From positions 7,503-71,502 of the forward strand of contig JAZQSE010000011.1 in NCBI GenBank assembly GCA_045629945.1: a stretch of 64,000 bases of DNA, written 5' to 3'. Shown piece after piece: positions 9,105 through 17,134 of this stretch; position 1 is the stretch's first letter; every line of letters begins with the position of its first letter. The position numbers and the translations under genes are program-made. This DNA is from UBA1765 sp045629945 (GTDB lineage Bacteria; Fibrobacterota; Fibrobacteria; Fibrobacterales; Fibrobacteraceae). A model generated the notes under the pieces. The model saw only the letters and a list, made by a program, of their open reading frames with translations. It did no database searches and was not told the origin of the DNA.

Positions 9105-9308
9105 AAGCCTAGATCGCCGCGTCGTCTTAAAAGACTCCTCGCGATGACAAACTATTTCTACACTTGCTGCGCGGTGCTTGTTATATGGTTCTTGTCACAC
9201 GGTTCTAGTCCGCAACTTGTCGCTTACGAATTCCAAAGGAGCGAAACAATATGTGCACGAGTTGCTCTTGCAATGACATTTCAAACTTATAACATTCAAT
9301 TTTTAAGT

Positions 9309-9338
9309 AAAAAAAGACTCCTTAAAGGAGCCTTTTTC
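9309..9338 (-). terminator. Bidirectional-looking terminator after the TPR protein gene
   Basis: A stem-loop built on CTCCTT/AAGGAG is flanked by an A-run on one side and a T-run on the other, so it can act in both directions. On the minus strand it lies just downstream of the 9356-10027 gene and is followed by seven T residues. Confidence 0.65.
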
Positions 9339-9355
9339 AAATTGAAATTTTGATT

Positions 9356-10027
9356 TTAAATTGAAGCTAAATACTTTTGAACTTTTGCTGCAACTTCTGG
9401 TTTATCGCCATAAACCTTCAAAAGTTTTTCTGCAACAACTTTTGCTTTATCTTTGTTACCAACTTCATTGTAGCAAAGAGTAAGTTTCCACATAGCATCG
9501 CTAACCGTTGAAACTAAATCAATACCTTCTTCTTGGCTATAACGAGCTTTTAAATTGCCATCACGCTTGCCGAACTTAGCGATAAATGCTTCTAATTGAG
9601 AAATAGCTTTTGTATAATCTTTCTTTTCAATAGAAACAGCAGCTTGACCATGCATGGCAGCAGCCATAATTAAAGTAGCCGAACCAGCATCTGAGACTGC
9701 TTTATCAAATAAAACACTTGCTCCATCAAAATCACCATTCTGGAATTTGATGTTTGCAGCAAGAAGAGATGCTTTTGCCAAAGAAAGCCCAGACAATGAA
9801 TTAGACTGTATTAAAGTTTCTAATTCTACAAGAGCTTTTGAATTTTCACCGGCATAAACAAGAGTCATAGCCTTGCCTAATGCGGCGGCTTCTGCTACGA
9901 CTTTTGCTTTAGTCATTTCATTGTATTTAGTTACACCAACAACGATTAAAACAATAACCGCAAGGGCTGCTATAAGCTTAGAGCCATTTTCTTTTAAAAA
10001 ATCCTGCAAATCATTTTGTCCAGCCAT
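9356..10027 (-). CDS. YfgM-like TPR membrane protein
   Basis: The 223-residue protein has a short basic N-terminus, one transmembrane helix (about residues 15-31, LIAALAVIVLIVVGV) and a periplasmic-type helical region with alternating alanine-rich pairs of helices that read as tetratricopeptide repeats (about 40-220). This layout matches the TPR_21/YfgM family, whose E. coli member associates with the SecYEG translocon and periplasmic chaperones. That function is known for the family and is inferred here. It stands alone between terminators at 9309 and 10072. Confidence 0.7.
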   Translation of the reverse strand: MAGQNDLQDFLKENGSKLIAALAVIVLIVVGVTKYNEMTKAKVVAEAAALGKAMTLVYAGENSKALVELETLIQSNSLSGLSLAKASLLAANIKFQNGDFDGASVLFDKAVSDAGSATLIMAAAMHGQAAVSIEKKDYTKAISQLEAFIAKFGKRDGNLKARYSQEEGIDLVSTVSDAMWKLTLCYNEVGNKDKAKVVAEKLLKVYGDKPEVAAKVQKYLASI

Positions 10028-10071
10028 AAAAATACCTGCTTTGAAAGATTGTTCCCAAATATAGTAAAAGA

Positions 10072-10108
10072 ATCAAATAAAAAGACCACGAATCAAAGAC
10101 TCGTGGTC
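10072..10108 (-). terminator. Rho-independent terminator of tex
   Basis: The arms GACCACGA and TCGTGGTC (10084-10108 overall) form a perfect 8-bp stem about 20 nt past the tex stop. On the minus strand it is followed by TTTTTATTTGATT. Confidence 0.85.
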
Positions 10109-10129
10109 AAATTTCGCTTAATTTTTCTG

Positions 10130-12478
10130 CTAACGACCTTTTTTCAAGATTTGTTTTAGCATAGAATTAACTTTTCCTATTTGAACTTGAGGTTTTTTCT
10201 GCTGAGATTGTGATTTTCCAGAAAGTTTTGCCTTCAAATCAGCAATAGTCGCATGCCCTTGGAGTGCTTTTTCATTACTGCGTTGAGCATTTCTAGGGTT
10301 ATGTTTAGCATTTACCCCTGCACCAGCAACACCTTCAGCAGTTTCTTGCTTCATAGAAAGGCTGATTCGTTTTTGCCCTGCATCTACTGCAAGAACACGA
10401 ACTTTAACCACATCACCAACAGTTAAAACCGTTTTTGCATCTTGAACAAATTTTTCGCTAAGTTCTGAAACGTGAACCAAGCCATCTTGATGCACGCCGA
10501 TATCCACAAATGCACCAAAATTAGCCACATTGGTTACAACACCTTCCATCCAGCTGCCGGTAATCAAATCGTTTATGCTTTGGACTTTATCATCAAATTT
10601 TGCATAGCGGAATTCTTTTCGCGGGTCACGAGATGGTTTAGCGAGTTCGTTCATGATGTCTTCCAAAGTATTTTTTCCAACTTCATCAGAAAGGAATTCT
10701 GAGACATCTATACCACGGACAACATTAACATTGCCTACAAGTTCAGACAAAGGAAGACCAGCTTTTTCAGCAATTTTTTCAACTAATGCATAATTTTCCG
10801 GGTGGACCGCACTATTATCAAGTGGGTTTTCAGCGCCAGAAACACGCATAAAGCCTGCAGCCTGTTCAAATGCTTTAGGGCCAAGGCCTTTAACATTTTT
10901 CAAATCATCGCGGCTTTTGAATGCACCATTTTCATCACGGTGTTTAACAATGCTTTCTGAAATATTTTTAGAAAGCCCTGCTACATAACCAAGCAAAGGA
11001 GCACTAGCACTATTGACATCAACACCAACCATATTCACGCAACTTTCAACAACTTCATCAAGGCGTTTCTGGAGTTCACGCTGATTGACATCGTGCTGGT
11101 ATTGCCCGACACCAATAGATTTCGGGTCAATTTTTACAAGTTCTGCAAGTGGATCCTGTAATCGACGACCTATAGAAATAGCACCTCTTGTCGTAACATC
11201 TTCATTTGGGAATTCCTGAATAGCAAGCATACTTGCTGAATAAATAGAAGCCCCAGATTCATTGACAATCACGCGAGGCGGAACTTTGCCTTTAAATTTC
11301 AAAGCCATTTTTGTACAGAATGCGTCTGTTTCACGGCTTGCCGTTCCGTTTCCGATAGCAATTAATTCAATCTTATATTTATCAATGAGTTCCATAAGAT
11401 AAACAGCTGCTTCGGCATCTTTTTTCTGCGGTTCATGTGGGTAAATAACGCCATGATCCATGAACTTTCCATTTTCATCAAGAACGGCTACTTTACAACC
11501 TGTACGGAAACCCGGGTCAAGAGCAAGAACTGCTTTATGTGCTGGAGGCGCAAGCAATACATCTTGAAGGTTTTTGCTAAAGACTTTGAAGGCTTCTAAT
11601 TCAGCAGCGTCTTTTAAAAGCAAACGGACTTCACTTTCCATGCTTGGTTTCAATAAACGTTCCCAGGCGTCTTTACACATTTCAAGCAAATAAGGTTTCC
11701 AAACTGAATCGCCGATAATGACATTTTTTTGAAGGTAACCAATCATTTCTTCGTCAGGAACTTCTAAAGAAAGGCGTAAAACTTTTTCTTTTTCACCACG
11801 ACGGAGAGCGAGCATTCTGTGACTTGGAATTTTGGAAACTGGTTCTGAGAAATCGTAGTAATTTTTGAATTTGGTTTCTTGCTTTTCAAATTCTTTGCGG
11901 ACTTTAGATACCATAACGCCAGAACGTTCTACAGCCAAGCGTAAATACTGACGGTATTCTGCATTATCAGCCACCATTTCTGCCAAGATGTCACAAGCGC
12001 CTTTTAATGCTGCCTTTGGATCAAGCAATCCTTTTTCTTCAGAACAGAATGCAAGTGCTAAAGTTTCTGCCGGGTTTCCATCATCTTCTTGTTTAGCCAT
12101 CAAAAGAGCTAAAGGTTCTAGACCTTGTTCTTTGGCTATTGTAGCACGAGTGCGTTTTTTAGGTTTGTATGGAGCATAAAGGTCTTCTAACTTTGTCTTG
12201 TCTAAGCATTCATCAATAGACTTTTTAAGTTCTGGAGTTAACTTACCTTGTTCTTCGATACTCTTTAGAACCGTTTCTTTACGGTCTGAAAGTTCTTGTA
12301 AATATTCTCGACGGTGTTGTATGTCACGTAGTTCTATTTCATTTAATGTGCCGGTCTGGTCTTTACGGTAACGGGCAATAAACGGGACAGTCCCACCTTG
12401 TGCCATTAATTCTAGCGCTTTGGCTACACGCCAGACTTCCAATTTTAGTTCTTCGGCGATAATTGCTGAAAAATCCAT
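10130..12478 (-). CDS. tex: Tex/YhgF family RNA-binding transcription accessory protein
   Basis: The 782-residue protein has the full Tex architecture: an N-terminal helical domain (FSAIIAEELKLEVWRVAKAL), the GGTVPFIARYRKD motif (about 29-41), a YqgF/RNase H-like domain (about 325-450, with LALDPGFRTGCKVAVLD), a helix-hairpin-helix stretch (about 490-560, GLGPKAFEQAAGF) and a C-terminal S1 domain (about 640-715, GVVTNVANFGAFVDIGVHQDGLVH). Tex proteins bind nucleic acid and RNA polymerase and influence transcription or virulence genes in studied species, but their exact role is not settled. The C-terminal tail after S1 is basic and probably disordered. The gene is monocistronic with a strong terminator. 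Confidence 0.95.
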   Translation of the reverse strand: MDFSAIIAEELKLEVWRVAKALELMAQGGTVPFIARYRKDQTGTLNEIELRDIQHRREYLQELSDRKETVLKSIEEQGKLTPELKKSIDECLDKTKLEDLYAPYKPKKRTRATIAKEQGLEPLALLMAKQEDDGNPAETLALAFCSEEKGLLDPKAALKGACDILAEMVADNAEYRQYLRLAVERSGVMVSKVRKEFEKQETKFKNYYDFSEPVSKIPSHRMLALRRGEKEKVLRLSLEVPDEEMIGYLQKNVIIGDSVWKPYLLEMCKDAWERLLKPSMESEVRLLLKDAAELEAFKVFSKNLQDVLLAPPAHKAVLALDPGFRTGCKVAVLDENGKFMDHGVIYPHEPQKKDAEAAVYLMELIDKYKIELIAIGNGTASRETDAFCTKMALKFKGKVPPRVIVNESGASIYSASMLAIQEFPNEDVTTRGAISIGRRLQDPLAELVKIDPKSIGVGQYQHDVNQRELQKRLDEVVESCVNMVGVDVNSASAPLLGYVAGLSKNISESIVKHRDENGAFKSRDDLKNVKGLGPKAFEQAAGFMRVSGAENPLDNSAVHPENYALVEKIAEKAGLPLSELVGNVNVVRGIDVSEFLSDEVGKNTLEDIMNELAKPSRDPRKEFRYAKFDDKVQSINDLITGSWMEGVVTNVANFGAFVDIGVHQDGLVHVSELSEKFVQDAKTVLTVGDVVKVRVLAVDAGQKRISLSMKQETAEGVAGAGVNAKHNPRNAQRSNEKALQGHATIADLKAKLSGKSQSQQKKPQVQIGKVNSMLKQILKKGR

Positions 12479-12638
12479 AATAAGTTATCCATTTACATTT
12501 TTAAGAACCGCCCTGTGCGATTCCGATTTAAGGTTTAAATGTCCCAAAACTTTTGGGAGTTTCGGGAATATAACAAATAATCCAAGCCAAAAAGGAACTT
12601 TTTTTGCCATCTTTAGTGAATTTTTGAGTTTCTCGTGA

Positions 12639-12665
12639 GGATTTTGGCAAAGTTTGCCAAAATCC
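12639..12665. promoter_or_regulatory. 27-nt perfect palindrome upstream of nadA
   Basis: Two 13-nt arms (GGATTTTGGCAAA and its exact complement) flank a single central base, ending 73 nt before the nadA start. A smaller inverted repeat ATTCCT/AGGAAT follows within about 20 nt. There is no adjacent T-run, so an operator for a dimeric repressor or a 5' UTR element is more likely than a terminator. The regulator is unknown. Confidence 0.45.
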
Positions 12666-12738
12666 CCATTCCTCTATAAAGGAATACCTTTCATAAAAAG
12701 GGAGGTTTGCTTTGGAAAAATCTTTCTAAATTTGAGGC

Positions 12739-13767
12739 ATGAAAAAAATAGAATCTCCTGCCGAACTTTTTAAGAAATTGCAATCCGTGAAACCGGGTAG
12801 TGTTCTTTGTAATTACTCTATGGAACAGTGCGAAAAAATGTTTCCTGTTGTAGAAGAAATTAATGCTCTTAAAAAAGAACGGAATGCGGTTATTCTTGCT
12901 CATAGCTATGTGGCTCCTGAAATTATTTTGACCGTGGCCGACTATGATGGAGATAGTTTTAAGCTCAGCCAAGATGCAACAAAAGTGAAAGAAGATACTA
13001 TCATTTTTGCTGCGGTCCGATTTATGGGAGAAACTGCTAAAATTCTGAATCCATCTAAGAATGTTTTGATTCCTGGACCACTTACTGGGTGCAGCCTTGC
13101 TGATTCTATTACAAGTGATGAAGTTAAAGCGCTTCGGAAAAAATTCCCGGAACATTCATTTGTCTGCTATATAAACACAACTGCCGATGTGAAGGCTGAA
13201 TGTGATGTGTGCGTGACTAGTTCCAATGTTATGAAGATTGTGGCAAACCTTGAAAATGATAAGATTTTGTTTTTGCCAGATCGTTTGATGGGGGCTAATT
13301 TAAAGAATGAATTGAAGGAAAAGAATATTGATAAAGAAATTGTTTTGACTTCTGGTTGTTGTTATGTTCATGAACAATATGACCCAGATTTGATTCAGTT
13401 TTTCAGAGAACAAAACCCTGGACTTTTAGTGGTGAGCCATCCGGAATGTCACCCTGGTATTGCGTTACAAAGTGATTTTGTCGGTAGCACTGGACAAATG
13501 GTTGAATTTTTGCAAAAGACTGATAAAAAAGCCCCTGTTCTTTTGCTTACTGAATGCGGTTTAAATGCTAGAATGCAATACGAAATGCCTGACAGACAGT
13601 TTATTGGCAGTTGCAGTATGTGCAAATATATGAAGTCGAATTCTCTTGAAAATATTTTAGAAACTTTACGGAACCCAGAAAAAGCACATTCTATTGAACT
13701 TGATGAATGTGTGGCACAAAAAGCGAAAAAGTGTATTGATGCTATGTTTGAATACGCGGCTCGTTAG
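12739..13767 (+). CDS. nadA: Quinolinate synthase A
   Basis: NadA condenses iminoaspartate with dihydroxyacetone phosphate to make quinolinate, the precursor of NAD, using an oxygen-sensitive [4Fe-4S] cluster. The 342 residues match the family. Motifs include ILAHSYVAPEI (52-62), DYDGDSF (69-74 region), GPLTGCSLAD with Cys118, CYINTTADVKAECDVCVTSSN (143-163), SGCCYVHEQYDP with Cys207/208, SHPECHPG, ECGL with Cys273 and GSCSMCKYM near 290-298. Three conserved cysteines of this set ligate the cluster in known enzymes. No nadB or nadC is nearby. Two outer-membrane protein genes follow closely and may share its transcript. Confidence 0.96.
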   Translation: MKKIESPAELFKKLQSVKPGSVLCNYSMEQCEKMFPVVEEINALKKERNAVILAHSYVAPEIILTVADYDGDSFKLSQDATKVKEDTIIFAAVRFMGETAKILNPSKNVLIPGPLTGCSLADSITSDEVKALRKKFPEHSFVCYINTTADVKAECDVCVTSSNVMKIVANLENDKILFLPDRLMGANLKNELKEKNIDKEIVLTSGCCYVHEQYDPDLIQFFREQNPGLLVVSHPECHPGIALQSDFVGSTGQMVEFLQKTDKKAPVLLLTECGLNARMQYEMPDRQFIGSCSMCKYMKSNSLENILETLRNPEKAHSIELDECVAQKAKKCIDAMFEYAAR

Positions 13768-13775
13768 GAGAATCT

Positions 13776-14459
13776 ATGAAATCGGCTAAACTTTTTTTAC
13801 TGGCGTTTTGTGTTTGTGCAATTTCTAGCTTTGCTAACGAAAACTGGACAAGAACGCATTTTATTTCTGCTGGTTTTGGAGCTGCTATTACACAAGGTGA
13901 TTTAGAAGGCGAAAAATCATTACTTGCTAAAGACGCTGGTACAGAAGAGACTATTTTCTTGCCAAATTTAGGTTCCTTTTTAATGCCTGAATTTGAAATC
14001 GGAGCTAATTTAAACCAACATACGGTTTCTCTTGATTTTTCTTTTAGTTCTCCTAAAACTAATTTTGCAAAAGGGACTGATCTTGTCGAAGAAACTGAAA
14101 CCGATATTTTAAGGCTTGGGCTTGGCTATCGTTATAACTTTTTATGGCCGGAACCTTTCCAGATTTTTGTTGGTTTGAATTATTCCTTTATGCATTTAAA
14201 AACTTCAGCCAATGCTTTTTTTATTGATGAAAACGATAACACGAAACGCTCTGACGCTACTTTAATGGGAAACGGCTTTTCTATCAATTCTGGTTTACTT
14301 TATTTTATCCATAAAAATATTTCTATGGAACTCCATGCTCGTTTTAAAACCATGTTTTTTTCAAATGTTTCATCTGATGAAAACGGAACCTGTGAAATGG
14401 ATGAAGCACAAATTCAATTTATGGAAGAAGTGTTTTTACGTTTTTCCTTTCATTTCTAA
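13776..14459 (+). CDS. Predicted outer-membrane beta-barrel protein
   Basis: The 227-residue protein has a clear Sec signal peptide (MKSAKLFLLAFCVCAISSFA, cleavage probably before NENW). The mature part alternates polar and hydrophobic residues and ends RFSFHF, with a C-terminal aromatic residue typical of outer-membrane barrels. Length and pattern suggest an 8-stranded OmpA/OmpW-type barrel, with strands such as ILRLGLGYRYNF and FQIFVGLNYSFMHLK. I do not recognise a specific family. A GGAG site 5 nt before the ATG sets the start, 8 nt after the nadA stop. Confidence 0.6.
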   Translation: MKSAKLFLLAFCVCAISSFANENWTRTHFISAGFGAAITQGDLEGEKSLLAKDAGTEETIFLPNLGSFLMPEFEIGANLNQHTVSLDFSFSSPKTNFAKGTDLVEETETDILRLGLGYRYNFLWPEPFQIFVGLNYSFMHLKTSANAFFIDENDNTKRSDATLMGNGFSINSGLLYFIHKNISMELHARFKTMFFSNVSSDENGTCEMDEAQIQFMEEVFLRFSFHF

Positions 14460-14481
14460 AACAACCTAAAATAAAATCATT

Positions 14482-15531
14482 ATGAAAAAAATTCTTTTCT
14501 TTGCTTTGAGTTTGTCAATTTCTGCATTTTCTGCAGAATGGGCTTCTATCTATCACTCTTTAATCGCTTTCGATGAAAGAGCCGGGCTCCCTGATGGTAA
14601 TCGCCCCGGCTACGTTAAACCTCTTGCTACCAATTTAGGAACGGTTTTAAATAGCAACTGGATTAGTAGTGCAAGAATTCCTCAAGTTTTTACTATTGAA
14701 GCCGGGATGCCTCTGATGATTGTCGGCATAGGTGATGATGATAGAACTTATGCAAATGGCGCTCCCACTATTTTTGGCGATAAAGAATACGAATGGGGTG
14801 CTGTAAGCGATAAAATTTCTTGCTCTACTGCGCCAAATTGCCGTGTAGTGAATGGTAATGAAACATTGAATAAACTAGGTGTATTTACTTACCCTTATTT
14901 ACAACTTGCAGGTAGTTTCTACCATGCGCGCGTTGCATTACGCGGTATGTGGTTGCCTGCCATTAGTGAACTCCAGTCTTTTAATTTGTTTGGCTTTGGT
15001 TTGCAATATAGTTTTGGCCATTTATTTTTACATGAACTTCCAAAAGCATTGCACCCATTTGATGTCAGTTTAGCTTTTGGTATGAATTTTTCTGGCATAG
15101 GCTACACTCCTGACAATTACAACGGAACTCTTGATTTAGATATTACAACCACTCATTTTATGTTGGTTCTTGGCTACCAGCCTTTTAAATTTTTTGAAGT
15201 GATGCTTTCGCTTGGTTATGAAACGTCTACCATGGAATCTTCAGGGCATTTAGTCTCTGAAGACCCTGATTCTTACGGGGCTGAAATTTTTCCGTCTCTT
15301 TCTGTAGATGGCAATAATGGATTCCGTATGGGACTTGCCGTTTCATTCTCGTTAGGCGCTTCTTACCACCCTGTTGTAGGTGTTGACTTTGGTACAAAAA
15401 CAAGTTACACAACAAATGTATTGTACTTCAAGCAAAGTTTTGGTAAAGAACCTGAAATTAAAGAGAAAAAAGCTAAAGTTTCTGATTCTGAAACAGAAGA
15501 AAATGAAGCTACCGATGAAGTTACCGAATAA
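14482..15531 (+). CDS. Predicted secreted or outer-membrane beta-barrel protein
   Basis: The 349-residue protein begins with a signal peptide (MKKILFFALSLSISAFSA). The body contains several amphipathic beta strands, for example AGSFYHARVALRGMWLPAI, DLDITTTHFMLVLGYQPF and FRMGLAVSFSLGASYHPVVGVDFG, and is rich in aromatic residues. The last 30 residues are strongly charged (KEKKAKVSDSETEENEATDE), unlike a classical barrel ending. It follows the previous barrel gene by 22 nt, and its 3' end overlaps the convergent hemD by 11 nt. No function can be named. A periplasm-facing charged tail or non-barrel location is possible. Confidence 0.55.
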   Translation: MKKILFFALSLSISAFSAEWASIYHSLIAFDERAGLPDGNRPGYVKPLATNLGTVLNSNWISSARIPQVFTIEAGMPLMIVGIGDDDRTYANGAPTIFGDKEYEWGAVSDKISCSTAPNCRVVNGNETLNKLGVFTYPYLQLAGSFYHARVALRGMWLPAISELQSFNLFGFGLQYSFGHLFLHELPKALHPFDVSLAFGMNFSGIGYTPDNYNGTLDLDITTTHFMLVLGYQPFKFFEVMLSLGYETSTMESSGHLVSEDPDSYGAEIFPSLSVDGNNGFRMGLAVSFSLGASYHPVVGVDFGTKTSYTTNVLYFKQSFGKEPEIKEKKAKVSDSETEENEATDEVTE

Positions 15532-16162
15532 CGTTTTCGTTTATTCCTAATTCATTTAAAGCATTTAAAGTTGTCTCTCCAAAAGCCATTATCTGATCTT
15601 CTTTTGATAAAAGGGGAACTATGGCTTTTGCGGCTTTTCCACTGCGAAGTAAAAAACATTTTTTGCCTGAATAGTTCTTTAAGTTTTCAGCGAATTCTTT
15701 GGCATAAAAAGTTCTATAAACTGGTATATGCGTAATATCTATTTCAAATTTTTTGGCTAAATCGTTTAAGTTTAAAGCCGTTTCTTCCGCTGAAAGCCAG
15801 CACCATTTCAAATAAGGGATTTTCCCTTGATTTTTAAGGGCTAATGTTTCTAAAAAATATTCACCGCCTTCATAATTTTCAGCAAATGTTTCTGAATAAA
15901 TTCCAAATTCCGCCAACGCTTTTTGCGTTCCTTTCCCGACTGTAAAAATTTTCCCATTATAATTTTTTAAATAACTATACGAATATTGTGCGGCTCGCGG
16001 ACTTGCGACAAAAATAACCTCGTAAAGAGATGTATCTATTTCAAATGGAATTTCTTCAACCGCAAGAATGGGTAAATGAATAAGAGTTGCTCCTATTGAT
16101 TCTGCTTTTTGAAACAGATTTTCAGAAGGCTTTTTTAATCCTGTTTCAATCCACCACATCAT
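15521..16162 (-). CDS. hemD: Uroporphyrinogen-III synthase
   Basis: HemD cyclises hydroxymethylbilane with inversion of ring D to give uroporphyrinogen III. Members of this family are poorly conserved, so the call rests on length (213 residues), a two-domain Rossmann-like pattern (VIFVASPRAAQYSYSYL near 50-66, IFTVGKGTQKALAEFGI near 72-88 and the C-terminal AFGETTLNALNELGI) and its place 3 nt after hemC in a hemA-hemC-hemD run. The protein is slightly short for the family (usually about 240-260). Its 3' end overlaps the convergent barrel gene by 11 nt. Confidence 0.88.
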   Translation of the reverse strand: MMWWIETGLKKPSENLFQKAESIGATLIHLPILAVEEIPFEIDTSLYEVIFVASPRAAQYSYSYLKNYNGKIFTVGKGTQKALAEFGIYSETFAENYEGGEYFLETLALKNQGKIPYLKWCWLSAEETALNLNDLAKKFEIDITHIPVYRTFYAKEFAENLKNYSGKKCFLLRSGKAAKAIVPLLSKEDQIMAFGETTLNALNELGINENVIR

Positions 16163-16165
16163 TTT

Positions 16166-17134
16166 CTACAACTTTCCCCAGAAATTCAACAAAGCATGTT
16201 CTTCAACATTTTTTGGTAATGGAATTCCTTTAACATCACAATCTGCAATAAATTTTTCTGCAAATTGTTCAAATTCTATTTCCAGAGAATTATCTCGTTT
16301 TAATAAAATATTCTTGCAGAAGGAATTGCCTTTTACCGGGTCTGCTAAATACGCATAAAATTTTATTTCTGTCTCTGAAACATCGGCGAAAGCCGCCATT
16401 GGTACACGACACCCTCCGCCTAAAAAATTCATCCAACTACGTTCTATTGATGCCGCAAGCGATGCTTTTGAATCAGAAATTTTTGAAAGAACATTTAAAA
16501 CCAATTCGTTGTCTTTACGACATTGCAAACCAACAATTCCTTGTCCTACTGCAGGCACTAAAACATCTGGTGAAAATTTTTCTGTAATAACGTGAGAAAG
16601 ATTTAAACGTTCAAGCCCGGCAGCACCTAAAATAATTCCATCCAATTCCCCAGATTCAACTTTTTGAAGCCGAGATTCTAAATTACCACGAACATCTACA
16701 AAACACAAATCAGAACGAGAGGCTTTTAGCTGCAAAACTCTTCGAGGCGAACCTGTTCCTATTTTTGCACCTTGTGGCAACTGATGGAGTAACTTGTCAG
16801 AAGAAACTAAAACATCCAATGGACAAGCTCTTGGCAAAAAACCACCAAGAACAAGCTCTGAAGCCATTGCTTCAGGGACATCTTTTAATGAGTGAACCGC
16901 AAAATCTATTTTCTTTTCTAAAAGGGCTTCTTCTAATTCTTTGACAAAAACACCTGTTCCACCAAATTGAACCAACGATCGGACCCTATCTTTATCACCA
17001 GAAGTACGTACCGGACAAATATTCACTTCGTATTCAGGAAAAAAAGAACGAATGGCATTGGCCGCTAAATTCGCTTGAGCCATTGCAAGTGGGCTAGAAC
17101 GCGTTCCTAAATTCAGAACTTTTTTTTCAAGCAT
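16166..17134 (-). CDS. hemC: Hydroxymethylbilane synthase (porphobilinogen deaminase)
   Basis: HemC links four porphobilinogen units on a dipyrromethane cofactor. From the ATG at 17134 the product is 322 residues and begins MLEKKVLNLGTRSSPLAMAQ, the family's N-terminal motif. Further signatures are VHSLKDVPEA (about 83-92), GTGSPRR (about 128-134), the VPAVGQGIVGLQCR segment and FLGGGCRVPMAAFA, whose cysteine carries the cofactor. I preferred 17134 over an upstream in-frame ATG at 17164 because it has an AGGGG ribosome site at the right distance and leaves only an 8-nt overlap with hemA, consistent with coupling. Confidence 0.95.
   Translation of the reverse strand: MLEKKVLNLGTRSSPLAMAQANLAANAIRSFFPEYEVNICPVRTSGDKDRVRSLVQFGGTGVFVKELEEALLEKKIDFAVHSLKDVPEAMASELVLGGFLPRACPLDVLVSSDKLLHQLPQGAKIGTGSPRRVLQLKASRSDLCFVDVRGNLESRLQKVESGELDGIILGAAGLERLNLSHVITEKFSPDVLVPAVGQGIVGLQCRKDNELVLNVLSKISDSKASLAASIERSWMNFLGGGCRVPMAAFADVSETEIKFYAYLADPVKGNSFCKNILLKRDNSLEIEFEQFAEKFIADCDVKGIPLPKNVEEHALLNFWGKL

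Larger units (their letters stand above)
8738..9355. repeat. Intergenic block of dispersed palindromic repeats (locus A)
   Basis: No real gene is visible in this 618-nt gap. From about 8785 to 9285 it is built from degenerate copies of a TTGTCATTGCGA / TCGTAATGACAA family in both orientations, with recurring inner segments such as ATCGCCACACTGCGTTCGCGATGACAA and GCAATCTCCT. The best unit runs 8963-9104 (142 bp) between TTGTCATT and AATGACAA, and its right half is shared almost base for base with loci at 27305-27341 and 51082-51128. The open frames that cross it encode repeat-derived peptides ending LLRYARND and are not credible genes. Confidence 0.75.

Noticed and set aside
8785..9285. CRISPR array as an explanation for the recurring segments
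   Set aside because: Copies differ in length and orientation, spacing is irregular, spacers are not unique, and no cas genes are present.
8782..9353. Two consecutive plus-strand open frames (121 and 69 codons) in the gap before the TPR protein gene
   Set aside because: They run through the dispersed repeats and encode the repeat-derived peptide LLRYARND. The same peptide appears from the unrelated copy at 50921-51349. No ribosome sites or protein-like composition.
12691..13155. 154-codon minus-strand frame opposite nadA
   Set aside because: Fully antisense to the well-supported nadA gene, with Phe/Asn/Ser-rich composition typical of antisense frames.
13413..13650. Extra cysteines in NadA as a sign of an unusual enzyme
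   Set aside because: The three cluster cysteines are in their standard motifs. The additional CC and SCSMC pairs are within known family variation.
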